DNA from: Streptomyces bluensis
GTDB taxonomy: Bacteria; Actinomycetota; Actinomycetes; Streptomycetales; Streptomycetaceae
Length of the DNA: 64,000 bases
Direction of reading: 5' to 3'
NCBI RefSeq assembly: GCF_014650715.1
Contig: NZ_BMVM01000001.1
Location: forward strand, 1 to 64,000
The notes under the pieces were generated by a model. The model saw only the letters and a program-made list of their open reading frames with translations, was not told the origin of the DNA and did not search any database. Position 1 is the first letter of the stretch. The number at the start of each line of letters is the position of its first letter. The position numbers were made by a program, and so were the translations under genes. Shown here piece by piece: positions 43,589 through 52,740 of this stretch.

Positions 43589-45532
43589 TCATCCCCTCTC
43601 CCCGGCCCTGCCGGCCGTCGCGTGGTCCGCCAGCCAGTCCCTCAACTCCCGGTGACGGAACTCGAACCCCGAACCGCTACGCCGCAACAGTCCCGCTTCC
43701 GCCGCCCAGTCAAGGAAGGCGCCGAGGCGCAGGGGAAACCTGCCACGGGTGCGGTAGCGGAAGGCGAGGTAGCGGGAGCCGGCGCCGCCGAAACTGAAGA
43801 CGGCTGAGTACAGGGTGACGGGTATCGCGATGATCAGGCTGTCCCCGAGGATGTACCAGTGACTCAGGATGGCCACCCCGCCCACGCTCACGAGGAGTGC
43901 ACTCACTGCGATCGTCGTGAATTCCTGCCGCATGATCTGCCGGGAGGCCGCGACGTCGGAGGGCCTGCGCAGCACAGTCGCGAACGCCGCAGGGAGCACC
44001 ATCCCGACAGCGACGGACACCGCCCACCTGAAGTCCAGGGCCAGCCAGGTGGCACCCCCGACGGCCGCCGTGACTACGAGCAGCGCGGCGGCCGGGCCCG
44101 GATATCGCCACGGCACGAGATAGCGCAGGGTGCGCGGGTCCATGTCCTGCGGGTATTCCTTCCAGGCGAGGACCCCACCGAGGATCAGCGCGCCGGTGAA
44201 GCCCACGGCGTTCGGCGTCAGACCGAAGGCCGTCGACACCCAGGGCAGAAGCATGTACGCGATGAGGGACGCCGTGATTCGGGTGCCGAAGATCTTCCTG
44301 GCACCCTCCATCCGCCACAGCTCGTGCAAGGCCAGCACCGCGTGCGGCCCGTCGTCCGCGTCCCCGTCACCGCGGGCGTGCCGGGCGAGGGGGTGCAGCC
44401 ACCGGTGGACGTCTGTGTGATCGTGGCCGCCGGGGTGCAGCGTCGTGACCGCCCGGATGTACCGCGACAGCAAGAACTCGTCCAGCTTCCGCGGCCGGCG
44501 CTGCCTGAGCAGTTCGCCCGGGTTGCCGTCGGCCGCGTACACCGTGGCGACCAGGCACAGCCGCCACGGCGTGGACAGCCGCTGAGCCAGCGGCCCGTCC
44601 GGGCGGGCGGCGAGGTGGTCGAGCAGGGGCTGCCAGCGGGCGCGGTCGGTGGCGCGGTCGGTGAGGTAGGCGAGGGCGTCGGGCGCAAGCACCGGCTCGA
44701 CGGCGACGCGCGCGGCGTCAAGCAATCGCCTTTTCTGGTCGGGCTGTTCGCCCCGAGCCAGGGCCGCGTACCCGTCGTCCCGGACGGTCAGGACGAGCGC
44801 GCCGGGCTCCCTGCCGTGCTGATGGCGGTTGAGCTCCTCAAGGACGTACCGGGCCCGTGAGGCGTTCGGGTCCGGGCGGCCAGTGGGCAACGGTTCATCC
44901 ATCTCGTCGAGGCCGTCGAGTACAGGCAACACGAGACGGTGCTCGACCATCTGCCGAGCGCGGCGGCGCCGCCAGTCGTACACCCGGTGCAAGTGGTCGA
45001 TCAACAGCTCGTCGAGTGACGTGCGCGTGTCCCAGTCGGCCAGTGGAATCCGTACGGGAACCGGACTGCCGGGCCTCCGCTTCTCGATCAGCGCGAGCAG
45101 CAACTCCAGCGCGAGCACGGTCTTGCCGGAACCGGCGGGTCCGGTGATGACGAGACGGCGCGGCCTGAGGGATGTGAAGTACATCCAGATGTCCGGCAGC
45201 CCGGACGCCTGCGGCTCCGGGAGCCCCGAGGGCCGGGCGGACTCGAAGGCAAGCATGCGGCCCGCCTCGCGGGCGTTCCGGGCCGGGCGCCCGGCCTCCT
45301 CGACGAGGCGGTACCGCAGGTCGATCCGTGGGTGATCGTCACCGAGCAAGCGCCGCCACGCCGCCTCCTCGACGTCCCGCACCTGCCGCGCGAGCTCTTC
45401 CGCCCAGGTGATCCAGCGTCGCGGCATGGCCTCGTTGCGGTGGACATTGACCTGCTGGGCCTGAATCACTGTGCTGTCGTGGAGGTCGCCGTACACGGAG
45501 TTGCGTACTTCTGCTCTGTCGTCCTCTTCCAA
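43589..45532 (-). CDS. NACHT NTPase with amyloid-like N-terminal motif and membrane helices
   Basis: The 647-residue protein starts at TTG (45532) with AGGAGGG 5 bases upstream. Residues 11-29 (NSVYGDLHDSTVIQAQQVN) resemble the N-x-V-x-G...VxQA bacterial amyloid signalling motifs of NLR-like proteins. The NACHT core has Walker A GPAGSGKT at 131-138, Walker B VLDGLDEMD at 204-212, and a helical lid region. From about 420 to 600 there are several predicted membrane helices (SLIAYMLLPWVSTAFGL, FTGALILGGVLA, ALLVVTAAVGGATWLAL, AVSALLVSVGGVAILSHWYI), then FEFRHRELRDWLADHA at the end. Such NTPases act as intracellular sensors that oligomerise on a trigger. No effector with a matching motif is visible next to it. 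The gene looks intact. Confidence 0.88.
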   Translation of the reverse strand: MEEDDRAEVRNSVYGDLHDSTVIQAQQVNVHRNEAMPRRWITWAEELARQVRDVEEAAWRRLLGDDHPRIDLRYRLVEEAGRPARNAREAGRMLAFESARPSGLPEPQASGLPDIWMYFTSLRPRRLVITGPAGSGKTVLALELLLALIEKRRPGSPVPVRIPLADWDTRTSLDELLIDHLHRVYDWRRRRARQMVEHRLVLPVLDGLDEMDEPLPTGRPDPNASRARYVLEELNRHQHGREPGALVLTVRDDGYAALARGEQPDQKRRLLDAARVAVEPVLAPDALAYLTDRATDRARWQPLLDHLAARPDGPLAQRLSTPWRLCLVATVYAADGNPGELLRQRRPRKLDEFLLSRYIRAVTTLHPGGHDHTDVHRWLHPLARHARGDGDADDGPHAVLALHELWRMEGARKIFGTRITASLIAYMLLPWVSTAFGLTPNAVGFTGALILGGVLAWKEYPQDMDPRTLRYLVPWRYPGPAAALLVVTAAVGGATWLALDFRWAVSVAVGMVLPAAFATVLRRPSDVAASRQIMRQEFTTIAVSALLVSVGGVAILSHWYILGDSLIIAIPVTLYSAVFSFGGAGSRYLAFRYRTRGRFPLRLGAFLDWAAEAGLLRRSGSGFEFRHRELRDWLADHATAGRAGERG

Positions 45533-45597
45533 CTGGCCCTCCTCGCACAGAGGTTAGGGCGGCTTCAACCATCCCTCAAGCCCGGCCGACGACGAAT

Positions 45598-45735
45598 CGC
45601 CTCGCCTGACGAGGCGAAGCTCATGGCGATCCGTGCCCTGCGGTACGGGCCGTACGGCATCGTGGCTGGTGATCTGAACCAGCCGCCCGCCGACCCGGCG
45701 CACCCCTCCCCCGACTACGCGGCGATGCCGCCGTC
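45598..45735 (+). pseudogene. Endonuclease/exonuclease/phosphatase-fold fragment
   Basis: The plus strand encodes RYGPYGIVAGDLNQPPADPA and SPDYAAMPP. GDLNQPP is the metal-binding GDxN loop of the EEP fold. Both ends are lost. Intact EEP-fold genes lie at 46348 and 48757. Confidence 0.5.
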
Positions 45736-46347
45736 GCCTCCATGTCCCGGCTCACGGTTTGAGCTGGCTGGGCAGTGTGGCCACGCCGACCGAGGCGGGC
45801 ACACCCAGCACCTGGGCGCCAAGGATCTCCTTGGGCAGACCGGCAGATGGGTCGACAGGGAACAGTCGGCATCGGCGGCAGACGGCTCGGACCGGTCCTG
45901 ACCTGGGGATGTGTCCTTCGAGCGGAAGACAACGCCGGAACGGTCAGCAGAAAGGACGCCAGAGCGGCGACCGCATGCCTGTTTTTGATGCCGAGAAGGC
46001 ATGCGTTCAGGCCGCTTGGCAGCGGCGGACTGCGTATGCGGCAGTGCTGCTCCGAGGCCTGGTCCGATCGTGAGCGCAGGGGCTGCCATCAGCGGATTCA
46101 AGGTTTATTGCAGGTTTCCGCAAACCCGGTCATGCATGGTCGTTCCACCACGGAAGAGGGGTAGAGGACAGCTCGTTTGCCGTTGGGCCAACATCCCCCT
46201 TCCAGGAATGACCAGGAGGAGTCGCATGATCCAGCCTTTCGCGGCGAGGTCACAGCGCTTCCGTCACAAGCCGCCCGCCGCCACAGATGAGATCTCCAAA
46301 GGCGCTCTTGGGCAGCTCAGCCATCAGCACTGACTAGAGGAGACAAG
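45736..46347. other. Gap with no recognisable gene
   Basis: About 610 bp upstream of the secreted EEP-fold gene. It should hold that gene's promoter; otherwise I see no gene or clear repeat. Confidence 0.4.
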
Positions 46348-47226
46348 GTGAAGAGTTCAACGCGTGGTGCTCTGGCCGCAAAGGCGGCACTGGCACTGCT
46401 GATGACGGCAGGACTGGTGACCCCCGTTTACGCGCAGGGCACCGGGCCGGGCGCTGATCCTGCCCCCGAACCGGCTGCTCAGGCTGCGGTAATCAAGGAC
46501 CGGGTCATGACCTGGAACTCCCACGGACAAGACCTCTTTAGCGGACCGGGCTTGCTGAGGGAACAGATCCGCAAGTTCAGGCCTCAGATCGTACTGCTCC
46601 AGGAATCGTGCCTGGGCGAGGTCAGGCAGGCCGTGAGGCAGCTGAAAGGTTACGGCCTGGACTACCAGTACATGCCCGGAATGGCCAACTATCACTTGTT
46701 GTGCGGGGGAGACAACGGCCAGGCTGTTCTCGTCGCCAAGGGAACACCTCTCAGCAACTACAAGACCGTCCGGTACAGCAAGCAAGACGGCGAGAAGCGG
46801 GGTTACAGCAAGTTCACGACGAAGCTTGCCGGGCGCACCGTGCAGGTCTTCAACACACACCTGAACAGTGCTAGCGGCGCCGCGACTCGGCCCGAGCAAA
46901 TAACTGATCTGATCGCTGCGGCGCGTCCCTACCAGCGCACACTGCTGGGCGGTGACTTCAACGCCCAGCCCTGGGACGGCTCCATGGGTCCGATGTGGAA
47001 AGAGCGTCCGGCCTATCGGGACGTTGACCCCTACTGCGGCAAGAGCTGGCATCGGTGGTGCAACGGCACCCAGGAAGGCTCGGGCAAGAAGTACGACTAC
47101 CTGCTGCACCAGGGCATCAACTCACGGGCCTGCTATCTGCGTAACACCCGCAATGAGGACCACCGTGTCGTGGTCAGTGACGTGACGGCATCGGCACCCT
47201 CGACAGACGCCTGCCGGTTTGTGTAA
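46348..47226 (+). CDS. Secreted endonuclease/exonuclease/phosphatase-family protein
   Basis: The 292-residue protein starts at a GTG with AGAGGAG upstream. The signal peptide (AAKAALALLMTAGLVTPVYA) is Sec-type. EEP motifs are in order: VMTWNSHGQD, VLLQESCLGEV (metal-binding Glu), VFNTHLNSASG, LLGGDFNAQPWD (GDFN) and NEDHRVVVSDV (catalytic His). It probably hydrolyses a phosphodiester outside the cell: DNA, RNA or a lipid headgroup. Two Cys pairs near the C-terminus (YCGKSWHRWC, ACYLR-DACRF) may form disulfides. Confidence 0.87.
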   Translation: MKSSTRGALAAKAALALLMTAGLVTPVYAQGTGPGADPAPEPAAQAAVIKDRVMTWNSHGQDLFSGPGLLREQIRKFRPQIVLLQESCLGEVRQAVRQLKGYGLDYQYMPGMANYHLLCGGDNGQAVLVAKGTPLSNYKTVRYSKQDGEKRGYSKFTTKLAGRTVQVFNTHLNSASGAATRPEQITDLIAAARPYQRTLLGGDFNAQPWDGSMGPMWKERPAYRDVDPYCGKSWHRWCNGTQEGSGKKYDYLLHQGINSRACYLRNTRNEDHRVVVSDVTASAPSTDACRFV

Positions 47227-47314
47227 CAAACCTCGGAGTCGGCCTGATGGCGTCCCACGTTAGGGAGCCCCGGTTCATTCCATCGAGCCCCACACGGCAG
47301 CGACGTACCCAGGG

Positions 47315-47866
47315 TCAGGGCGCCCGCGACAGCGGATCCGGCGGGGGTGCGTCGGGGCCACCGTCGCGCAGGGCCCGGGCGGTCCTCTCACAGGCCCGGG
47401 CAATCTGCTCCCGGAACGCGACGATCTTCGAATCGTTCATCGCACGCCGCAGGTGCGCCAGGGCCTGCATCCGTTCGAGGGCGGCCTCGGGCAGGGTGTA
47501 GGGCTGCCCGCTCATCCGCTTCGACGGGCCGGGCACCCGCCAGATCTGCACTGGGCCCTGCCGGACAACGGTGCGTACGACGGTCTCGGTGCGCTCCACG
47601 ACCTCACGCACCGGCCTCTGGTCCTGCCCGCCCTCGGTCACCGGGCGGTCCGCTCGCTCCTGCGCGGTGCGCACCTCCCCGGCACGCCGGTGGTGCGCAG
47701 GGCGGCAATAGCGCGGCGGTCGGCCTCTGCCCGAGTACTTCGCCGGCGCGCCGCACCACTCGCAGGTGCGTTCCACCAGCCGTTCGCGCACCACGCTCGT
47801 CTCGTCCACGGAGACGACTTCTCCGGCGTCCTCACTCCCACGGTCCCCTGGGCTTGCTTTCGTCAC
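47315..47866 (-). CDS. Plasmid/ICE-type protein with zinc-ribbon motif
   Basis: The 183-residue protein contains CEWCGAPAKYSGRGRPPRYC followed by RPAHHRRA, a CxxC-x-C-H-type finger like those of Streptomyces plasmid proteins, then a charged linker and a helical C-terminal domain (EAALERMQALAHLRRAMNDS, REQIARACERTARALRDG). The same finger style recurs in the protein at 54537. Probably nucleic-acid binding; exact role unknown. No defect is visible. Confidence 0.75.
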   Translation of the reverse strand: MTKASPGDRGSEDAGEVVSVDETSVVRERLVERTCEWCGAPAKYSGRGRPPRYCRPAHHRRAGEVRTAQERADRPVTEGGQDQRPVREVVERTETVVRTVVRQGPVQIWRVPGPSKRMSGQPYTLPEAALERMQALAHLRRAMNDSKIVAFREQIARACERTARALRDGGPDAPPPDPLSRAP

Positions 47867-48284
47867 AAACGAAGTTCTAGATGCCTAGAACGGGCAACGG
47901 GGCCGGTCTGGATCCGCGTCGGCTGTCAGTCCCCGTTGCTTCACCGTCGCCGCTCACACGAGGACGGTGGGCAGTGCGCAGCCAGAGCCCGATGCATCTG
48001 CATGGCACTGCCGCCGTGTCGTGCACATCAGCTTGTACGCATGCGAACCGCTGTAGGTCTCCTGCCAGTGGGGGCGCGGGGTGCGGGCGGCGTTGCCGCG
48101 TCCCGTCGCCGGTGCGTTGCCGTAGGCGTCGTAGCGCTCCAGCTTGGCGACCAGGCGGGCGTACGACATCGTGCGGTCGATCACGGCGTCGTGGCGCTCC
48201 CCCATCGCGTAGCCGAGCAGGGGGCGGGAGCTGGAGATGGAGCGTGATGTCCTCAAGCGATGCATGGTCCTCTGGATGAAGTGA
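47867..48284. other. Gap with a possible coding remnant
   Basis: About 420 bp. On the minus strand, near 48100-48230, GYAMGERHDAVIDRTMSYAR and LVAKLERYDAYGNAPATG form a coding-like stretch inside a short open frame. I do not recognise it and it may be a scrap. Nothing else is seen. Confidence 0.35.
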
Positions 48285-48569
48285 CCGCGCAGGCTACCGT
48301 GAGGGCGCTGTACGCATCGTGATCGAGACCGGAAAACCGGTCCCGGAGGTTGCCGAGGAACTCGGCCTCAACCCCGGCACGCTGCACAGCTGGGTCTCGC
48401 GCTGGCGCCGCAACGGGACGGCATTGTGGACCGGCCCGCGCAGTCCGCGGCCGGCGGGCGTGTGCGCGAGGCCGAGCGTGCCGAGCTGGAGCGTCTGCGG
48501 CGGGAGATGAGCGGGAAGAACAAGTGCATCCGCGACTTGGCGTCGTACGGCTGTTTCCTGGACCCCTGA
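48285..48569 (+). mobile_element. IS3-family OrfA remnant
   Basis: The plus strand encodes ETGKPVPEVAEELGLNPGTL and HSWVSRWRRNGTALW, the helix-turn-helix of IS3-type OrfA, then after a shift REAERAELERLRREMSGKNK (leucine-zipper helix). OrfB is absent. Confidence 0.7.
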
Positions 48570-48756
48570 ATCCCCACTTTCCCTGCAATCACGGATGCAA
48601 TCACGGACCCCACGCTACGAGGGGAGGGACACAACCCGAGCAGCGCCAGCACGAGAGGCTTGCTGCGACCGACGACGGCTGCCGGCGTCGGCTGCGCCGG
48701 GGACCGCGACGCGAGGCAGCGCCAACGATCCCCGGCGTGGTCAACGCTCGACGCCG

Positions 48757-50451
48757 TCAGTACACCGTTCCGTCGGCGCGCTGGCCGAGCGACCGGGACA
48801 GTGAACTGATCGTGTTGTGCTTGACCCAGGCTCCAGTTGCGTTGAGGTCGGGGCTGCGATTGGCGGACACGCCGTCCGAGTTCGACAGGCTTGAGGAGTA
48901 GCTCATCGACTGAATCGTCGCCCCAGCCGAATCCCGCAGGCTCACCGAGTCACCGCTGTTGGACAGGTTGAGGCCACCGGTGCTTGCCGCCACCGCCACG
49001 ATGCCGCCGGTGATGCTGGAGGCTCCGCCGAACACGGTGATCGCCTTGCCGGGCTCCAACGTTGTCCCGGCCGCGAAGGTGTGCCGCACTCCCGAACCGT
49101 CGCGGACCGTCCAGCCCGCGATGCTGATCGCGGTGCCGCCGGTGTTCACGATCTCGACGGCCTCGCCGGCGGTGTCGCTGCCCGGCTCGTTTGCCAGCAC
49201 CTCGTTGATGATGACGTTGGCGGGACCGCCTCCGCCGCCCGTTGTGACGGTGACGTTGCGGGTGGTGGTGTGGGTGGCACCGCCGCTGTCGGTCACGGTG
49301 AGCGACACCGCGTACGTGCCCGCCGATGCGTAGCTGACGGTCGGGTTGGTCGCGGTCGAGGTCTGGCCGTTGCCGAAGTTCCAGCTGCGACTCGCGATCG
49401 TGCCGTCGGCGTCGCTGCTGCCGTCGGTGAAGCTGCACGTGAGGCCAGTGCATGAGTACGTGAACGCCGCCGTGGGCGACTGGTTCCCGCCGCCCGCGCC
49501 GCCGGTGACGAAGTCGTAGCGGGCCAGGACCGGGTAGTGATCGCTGGTGGTAGAGGTGTAGTTCGGCACGTATGCCTGCGGCTGGAAAGCCTTGGCCGAG
49601 CCCGCGACGTACTTCGCCGTGACCTCATTGGTGTTGAGCTGGTGGTCTATGAAGTCCGGGTAGCTCGCCGTCGACGAGACCCCGGCCAGCGACAGTGCGC
49701 GCGTCGGGAAGCCGTAGCGCGCCGTGTCGTTCACGAAGTTCGCGTACGGCGACGCGTTCCCGGGCGTGATGGACGTGTCGACGTCGTCGTTCCAGTCGCC
49801 GATGACGAAGACGTCCTGCGTCGGGTAGGTCGTGTCGAGATAGGACTTGAGAGCCTGCGACGCGGGGTTGCGCTGGTTCCAGGCGTCCTGGGTGGACCCG
49901 GCCTTCGCGTGCAGGACGATGAAGACGAGGTCACGGGTCACGCCGTCGAAGGTGCCGCGCAGCTTGAACTCCACGGGCGGGCGGCCGGCGAAGTTGCTGT
50001 TCTGCTCGGGCAGGATGACCTTCGCGCTCACGAGGGTGGCCATGCTGCTGCGCCAGACGAGCGCGACCTTCTGCTCGGTGTTGCTGAAGTCGGAGTAGTA
50101 CTGCGCCCCGTTCGTCACGATCGGATCGTTCGCCACAACACCGGTGTAACCGGGCATACCGGCGACGAGCGAGTCGAACGCCGAGGTGCTGACAACTTCG
50201 GAGAGGCCCCACACGTCCATGTCGGCGCCCGCCATGACGTCGCGGACGTTCTGCTGCTGCAGCGCCTCGTCGGTCGGGCCGAAGTCCGGCGCGCCGAACC
50301 ACTCGACGTTCCAGTTGCCGACGTCGAGCTGCGTCGGTGATCCCTGCGACGGGACCGTGCTGGCGGCGTGCGCGGCGGGGGGCGAGCTGATCGCTGCCAG
50401 CGCGATGGCGGCGGCCGCTGCTCCCGCGAGCGCACGCAGACTGAGTTTCAT
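48757..50451 (-). CDS. Secreted nuclease-like EEP protein with PKD and lamin-tail domains
   Basis: I chose the ATG at 50451 (MKLSLRALAGAAAAAIALAA). The 564-residue protein has a Sec signal peptide ending near AHA, an EEP-fold domain (LDVGNWNVEWFGAPDFGPTD, VWGLSEVVS, FIVLHAKAGS, VIGDWNDDVD, SDHYPVLARYDF) and a PKD domain at about residues 320-410 (NQSPTAAFTYSCTGLTCSFT, ASRSWNFGNGQTS, YAVSLTVTDSGG). The C-terminal lamin-tail domain (NVIINEVLANEPGSDTAGEA, VEIVNTGGTAISIAGWTVRD) may bind DNA or surfaces. It probably degrades extracellular DNA. It looks intact. Confidence 0.9.
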   Translation of the reverse strand: MKLSLRALAGAAAAAIALAAISSPPAAHAASTVPSQGSPTQLDVGNWNVEWFGAPDFGPTDEALQQQNVRDVMAGADMDVWGLSEVVSTSAFDSLVAGMPGYTGVVANDPIVTNGAQYYSDFSNTEQKVALVWRSSMATLVSAKVILPEQNSNFAGRPPVEFKLRGTFDGVTRDLVFIVLHAKAGSTQDAWNQRNPASQALKSYLDTTYPTQDVFVIGDWNDDVDTSITPGNASPYANFVNDTARYGFPTRALSLAGVSSTASYPDFIDHQLNTNEVTAKYVAGSAKAFQPQAYVPNYTSTTSDHYPVLARYDFVTGGAGGGNQSPTAAFTYSCTGLTCSFTDGSSDADGTIASRSWNFGNGQTSTATNPTVSYASAGTYAVSLTVTDSGGATHTTTRNVTVTTGGGGGPANVIINEVLANEPGSDTAGEAVEIVNTGGTAISIAGWTVRDGSGVRHTFAAGTTLEPGKAITVFGGASSITGGIVAVAASTGGLNLSNSGDSVSLRDSAGATIQSMSYSSSLSNSDGVSANRSPDLNATGAWVKHNTISSLSRSLGQRADGTVY

Positions 50452-50756
50452 CGACAAGAGACCTTTCGGAGTAGGCGTGCTGGACCGGTTGGCGGTCGGA
50501 GGGAGTATCCCGTCCCGCCCCCTGGATGTAGGTCGTGACTGCCGGAACTTGAGGCCACGCGTGAGTGAACAGGGACGCACAGACCGGCCTCGCGATGCCC
50601 GGGCTGGCGCCGTCGTACCGGCCCCCGCCGCCCGGCGCCGGACACGACGTTCCAGGTGTGACGTCGTCCGCAGTACGCAAGCGAGCCCCGGGCCCTTCCG
50701 GTCAGGGGCTCGCGGGCTCTTCACGACGGGGCAGCTACAGCTCGAACTCCAGGGCT
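50452..50756. other. Gap upstream of the secreted nuclease-like gene
   Basis: 305 bp. It should contain the promoter of the minus-strand gene; I see no gene. Confidence 0.4.
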
Positions 50757-50757
50757 C

Positions 50758-51613
50758 GCCAAGGCCCTCAAGCACATCGACGCCGAGAGCACCGGCCTGG
50801 ACCTCGATGCCGCGGCCGAGGCCGACCTGCGTGCCCTCGGCTTCAATATCGACTACGCGCCGGCCGCGGACCCTGCCGAGGTATTCGACGCGGACGCCCT
50901 CCGTGCAAGCCTCGTGGGCGACGACCACGTTGACCGCGCGGTGGATTCCCTGTGGCCACGGATGGCGCCCGAAGCGGTCGTCCGGGCCCTGTTGACGGAG
51001 GCTCGCACGATGACCATGCACCTGCCGTCGCTCACCCGGCTGAGTGAATACGCCCGCGGGCTGATGGACTTCGGAGCGTTCGCCCGTTCACTCGTGCAGG
51101 AGCGGCTGGCCGCACCGCAGGACGACCTGATCAGTGAGCTGCTCTACGACGGCAAGGCGGGCCGCACGCTGACCTCCGACGAGTTTTCTGTCCAGGTCCC
51201 CACACTGATCTTCGCGGGACATATGGCCTGTGCCGGGGCGCTTGGAAGGGGTTGCGGTTCGACAGTCCGCTGGCGGGCATGTACCGGACCGCGGTCCGTG
51301 ACGTAGTGGTCGGCGATGTCCACTGGTCGCGGAAAGCCGGCTACTTCTGCTGTACGGAGCGGCCGGCCGGAACAGTCGCTCCCACACATGTCCGGCCAGG
51401 TTCAGTCCAGGCAGTCGGTCTGCCACGCATCTCGCGTTCGGGCACGGCATTCACTTCTGCCTCGGAGCCGGATTCGCCCGCCTGGAACTGGAGATCGCGA
51501 CACAGGGCATCGCCGCCAGGATGCCAAGTCTGACTTTGGCACCAGAGCTGCCGCCCGGTCACCGGACAGTGCTTCCGCTTCGGGCGTTGACCGAGTTGCG
51601 GGTGCGGCAGTGA
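50758..51613 (+). pseudogene. Cytochrome P450 remnant fused to an unknown fragment
   Basis: From 50758 the frame reads KALKHIDAESTGLDLDAAAE and SLWPRMAPEAVVRALLTEAR, of unknown origin, and runs without a break into P450 sequence at about 51008: LTRLSEYARGLMDFGAFARS, DDLISELLYDGKAGRTLTSD and VQVPTLIFAGH (I helix). After frameshifts near 51240 and 51330 the later parts appear in other frames: LRFDSPLAGMYRTAVRDVVV, then LAFGHGIHFCLGAGFARLEL with the heme-ligand Cys, and LTELRVRQ to the stop at 51611-51613. The part between them is missing or scrambled. Confidence 0.8.
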
Positions 51614-52179
51614 GGACGGACATCCGAGCGGTCGTCGGGAGATCCGGACGACCCCGTGCCCCCTGCAGAACTCACTTGACTCATTTGTGCGACGGCAGTG
51701 GACGTGGGGATGCCGACCTTGTGGTGTGCGGGTCGGCTGTTTGGCTCGCCGGTCACGAGGACTCTGCTCACGTCGTGACGGGTGGCCAGGCGACGGTTCT
51801 TCGGGCCCGGCGGTAGGCCAGGCCGGGGGCGGGACGGTATCGGTGCACCGGCCGGGGATCCGGTCCTCGCTGACGTGCGAGCCGGAGCTGGGCATAGGCG
51901 GCGATCGCAGCCATGTCCACCGACGTTAAGAGGTCGTTTTCTCCCGGTGTTTTATCGCGGAATGCGGACGCTCGCTGGCTTGGCTTGAGTGCCAAGGCTG
52001 GTGCAGTGCAGGTGACCTGGAGCCAGGCGAGCGCACGGTCGGTCCTCTTCGACGCACCGTCCGCGCGGTACGACATCCGCCACCAATACGGCTGCCAGTA
52101 GGGCTTCTTCAACGCGGACCAGCTCCCGATTCCGTGCCGGCTGCCGTCCTCTTCCGGTTCGTGACGGACTGACAGGTTG
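51614..52179. other. Gap with possible transposase scrap
   Basis: About 570 bp. On the minus strand MAAIAAYAQLRLARQRGPDP and RPVHRYRPAPGLAYRRARR (near 51800-51915) vaguely resemble the C-terminus of an actinobacterial IS4-like transposase. I see no clear gene. Confidence 0.35.
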
Positions 52180-52529
52180 ATCTGGCCCGGAGGGAGCGGC
52201 ACAGGCTGCACAACCTCTCCGCCCACAGCGGCAAGCAGATCCTGCGCTGGGCGAAGAATAACAACGTCCACCTCTGCTTCACCTCAGCCAACGTCTTCTG
52301 GGCCAACCCGATTGAGGCGCACTTCGGACCGCCGCAGCAACTCACGCCCGCCAAGTCGAACCATCCGAACCGCAGGGTCCAGCTCCGAGCCCTGCACCCC
52401 TACCTGCGCTGGCGCAACGCCAACGCCTGCCACCCCGACGTCCTGGCCGCCCAACGGCGCGAACGCGCCCGCGTCCACAGCGAGAAGGGCCTCCGATGGG
52501 GAGGGCGGCCACTGCCCGAAGCCGCGTGA
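52180..52529 (+). mobile_element. IS630-family transposase 3' remnant
   Basis: The plus strand encodes LHNLSAHSGKQILRWAKNNN, HLCFTSANVFWANPIEAHFG (the catalytic Glu is in WANPIEAHFG), LHPYLRWRNANACHPDVLAA and SEKGLRWGGRPLPEAA to the stop at 52527-52529. The N-terminal half is missing. Confidence 0.85.
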
Positions 52530-52539
52530 GCGGCGGGCG

Positions 52540-52740
52540 AACCGCAGCTTCCGCCCTCGCCAGCCGTTGCAATACTCAAAGCCGGACTCCGGACAGCCAC
52601 GGAATGCCAGTGCCTCGCGGCCGATCCCGAGAGTATCGAACTGGGAGTCGAGCGCCGCTTCCGCGTCCTCCACCGAACGGCTCCACCAGACGCACGTGTA
52701 CTGGGCAGAGGCTCCTTCAGCTCGCTCAGAGCGAAGGGCG
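52540..52740 (-). pseudogene. Hypothetical protein fragment
   Basis: The minus strand reads YTCVWWSRSVEDAEAALDSQ, DTLGIGREALAFRGCPESGF and EYCNGWRGRKLRF and then runs into IS630 DNA. I do not recognise it. Confidence 0.35.
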
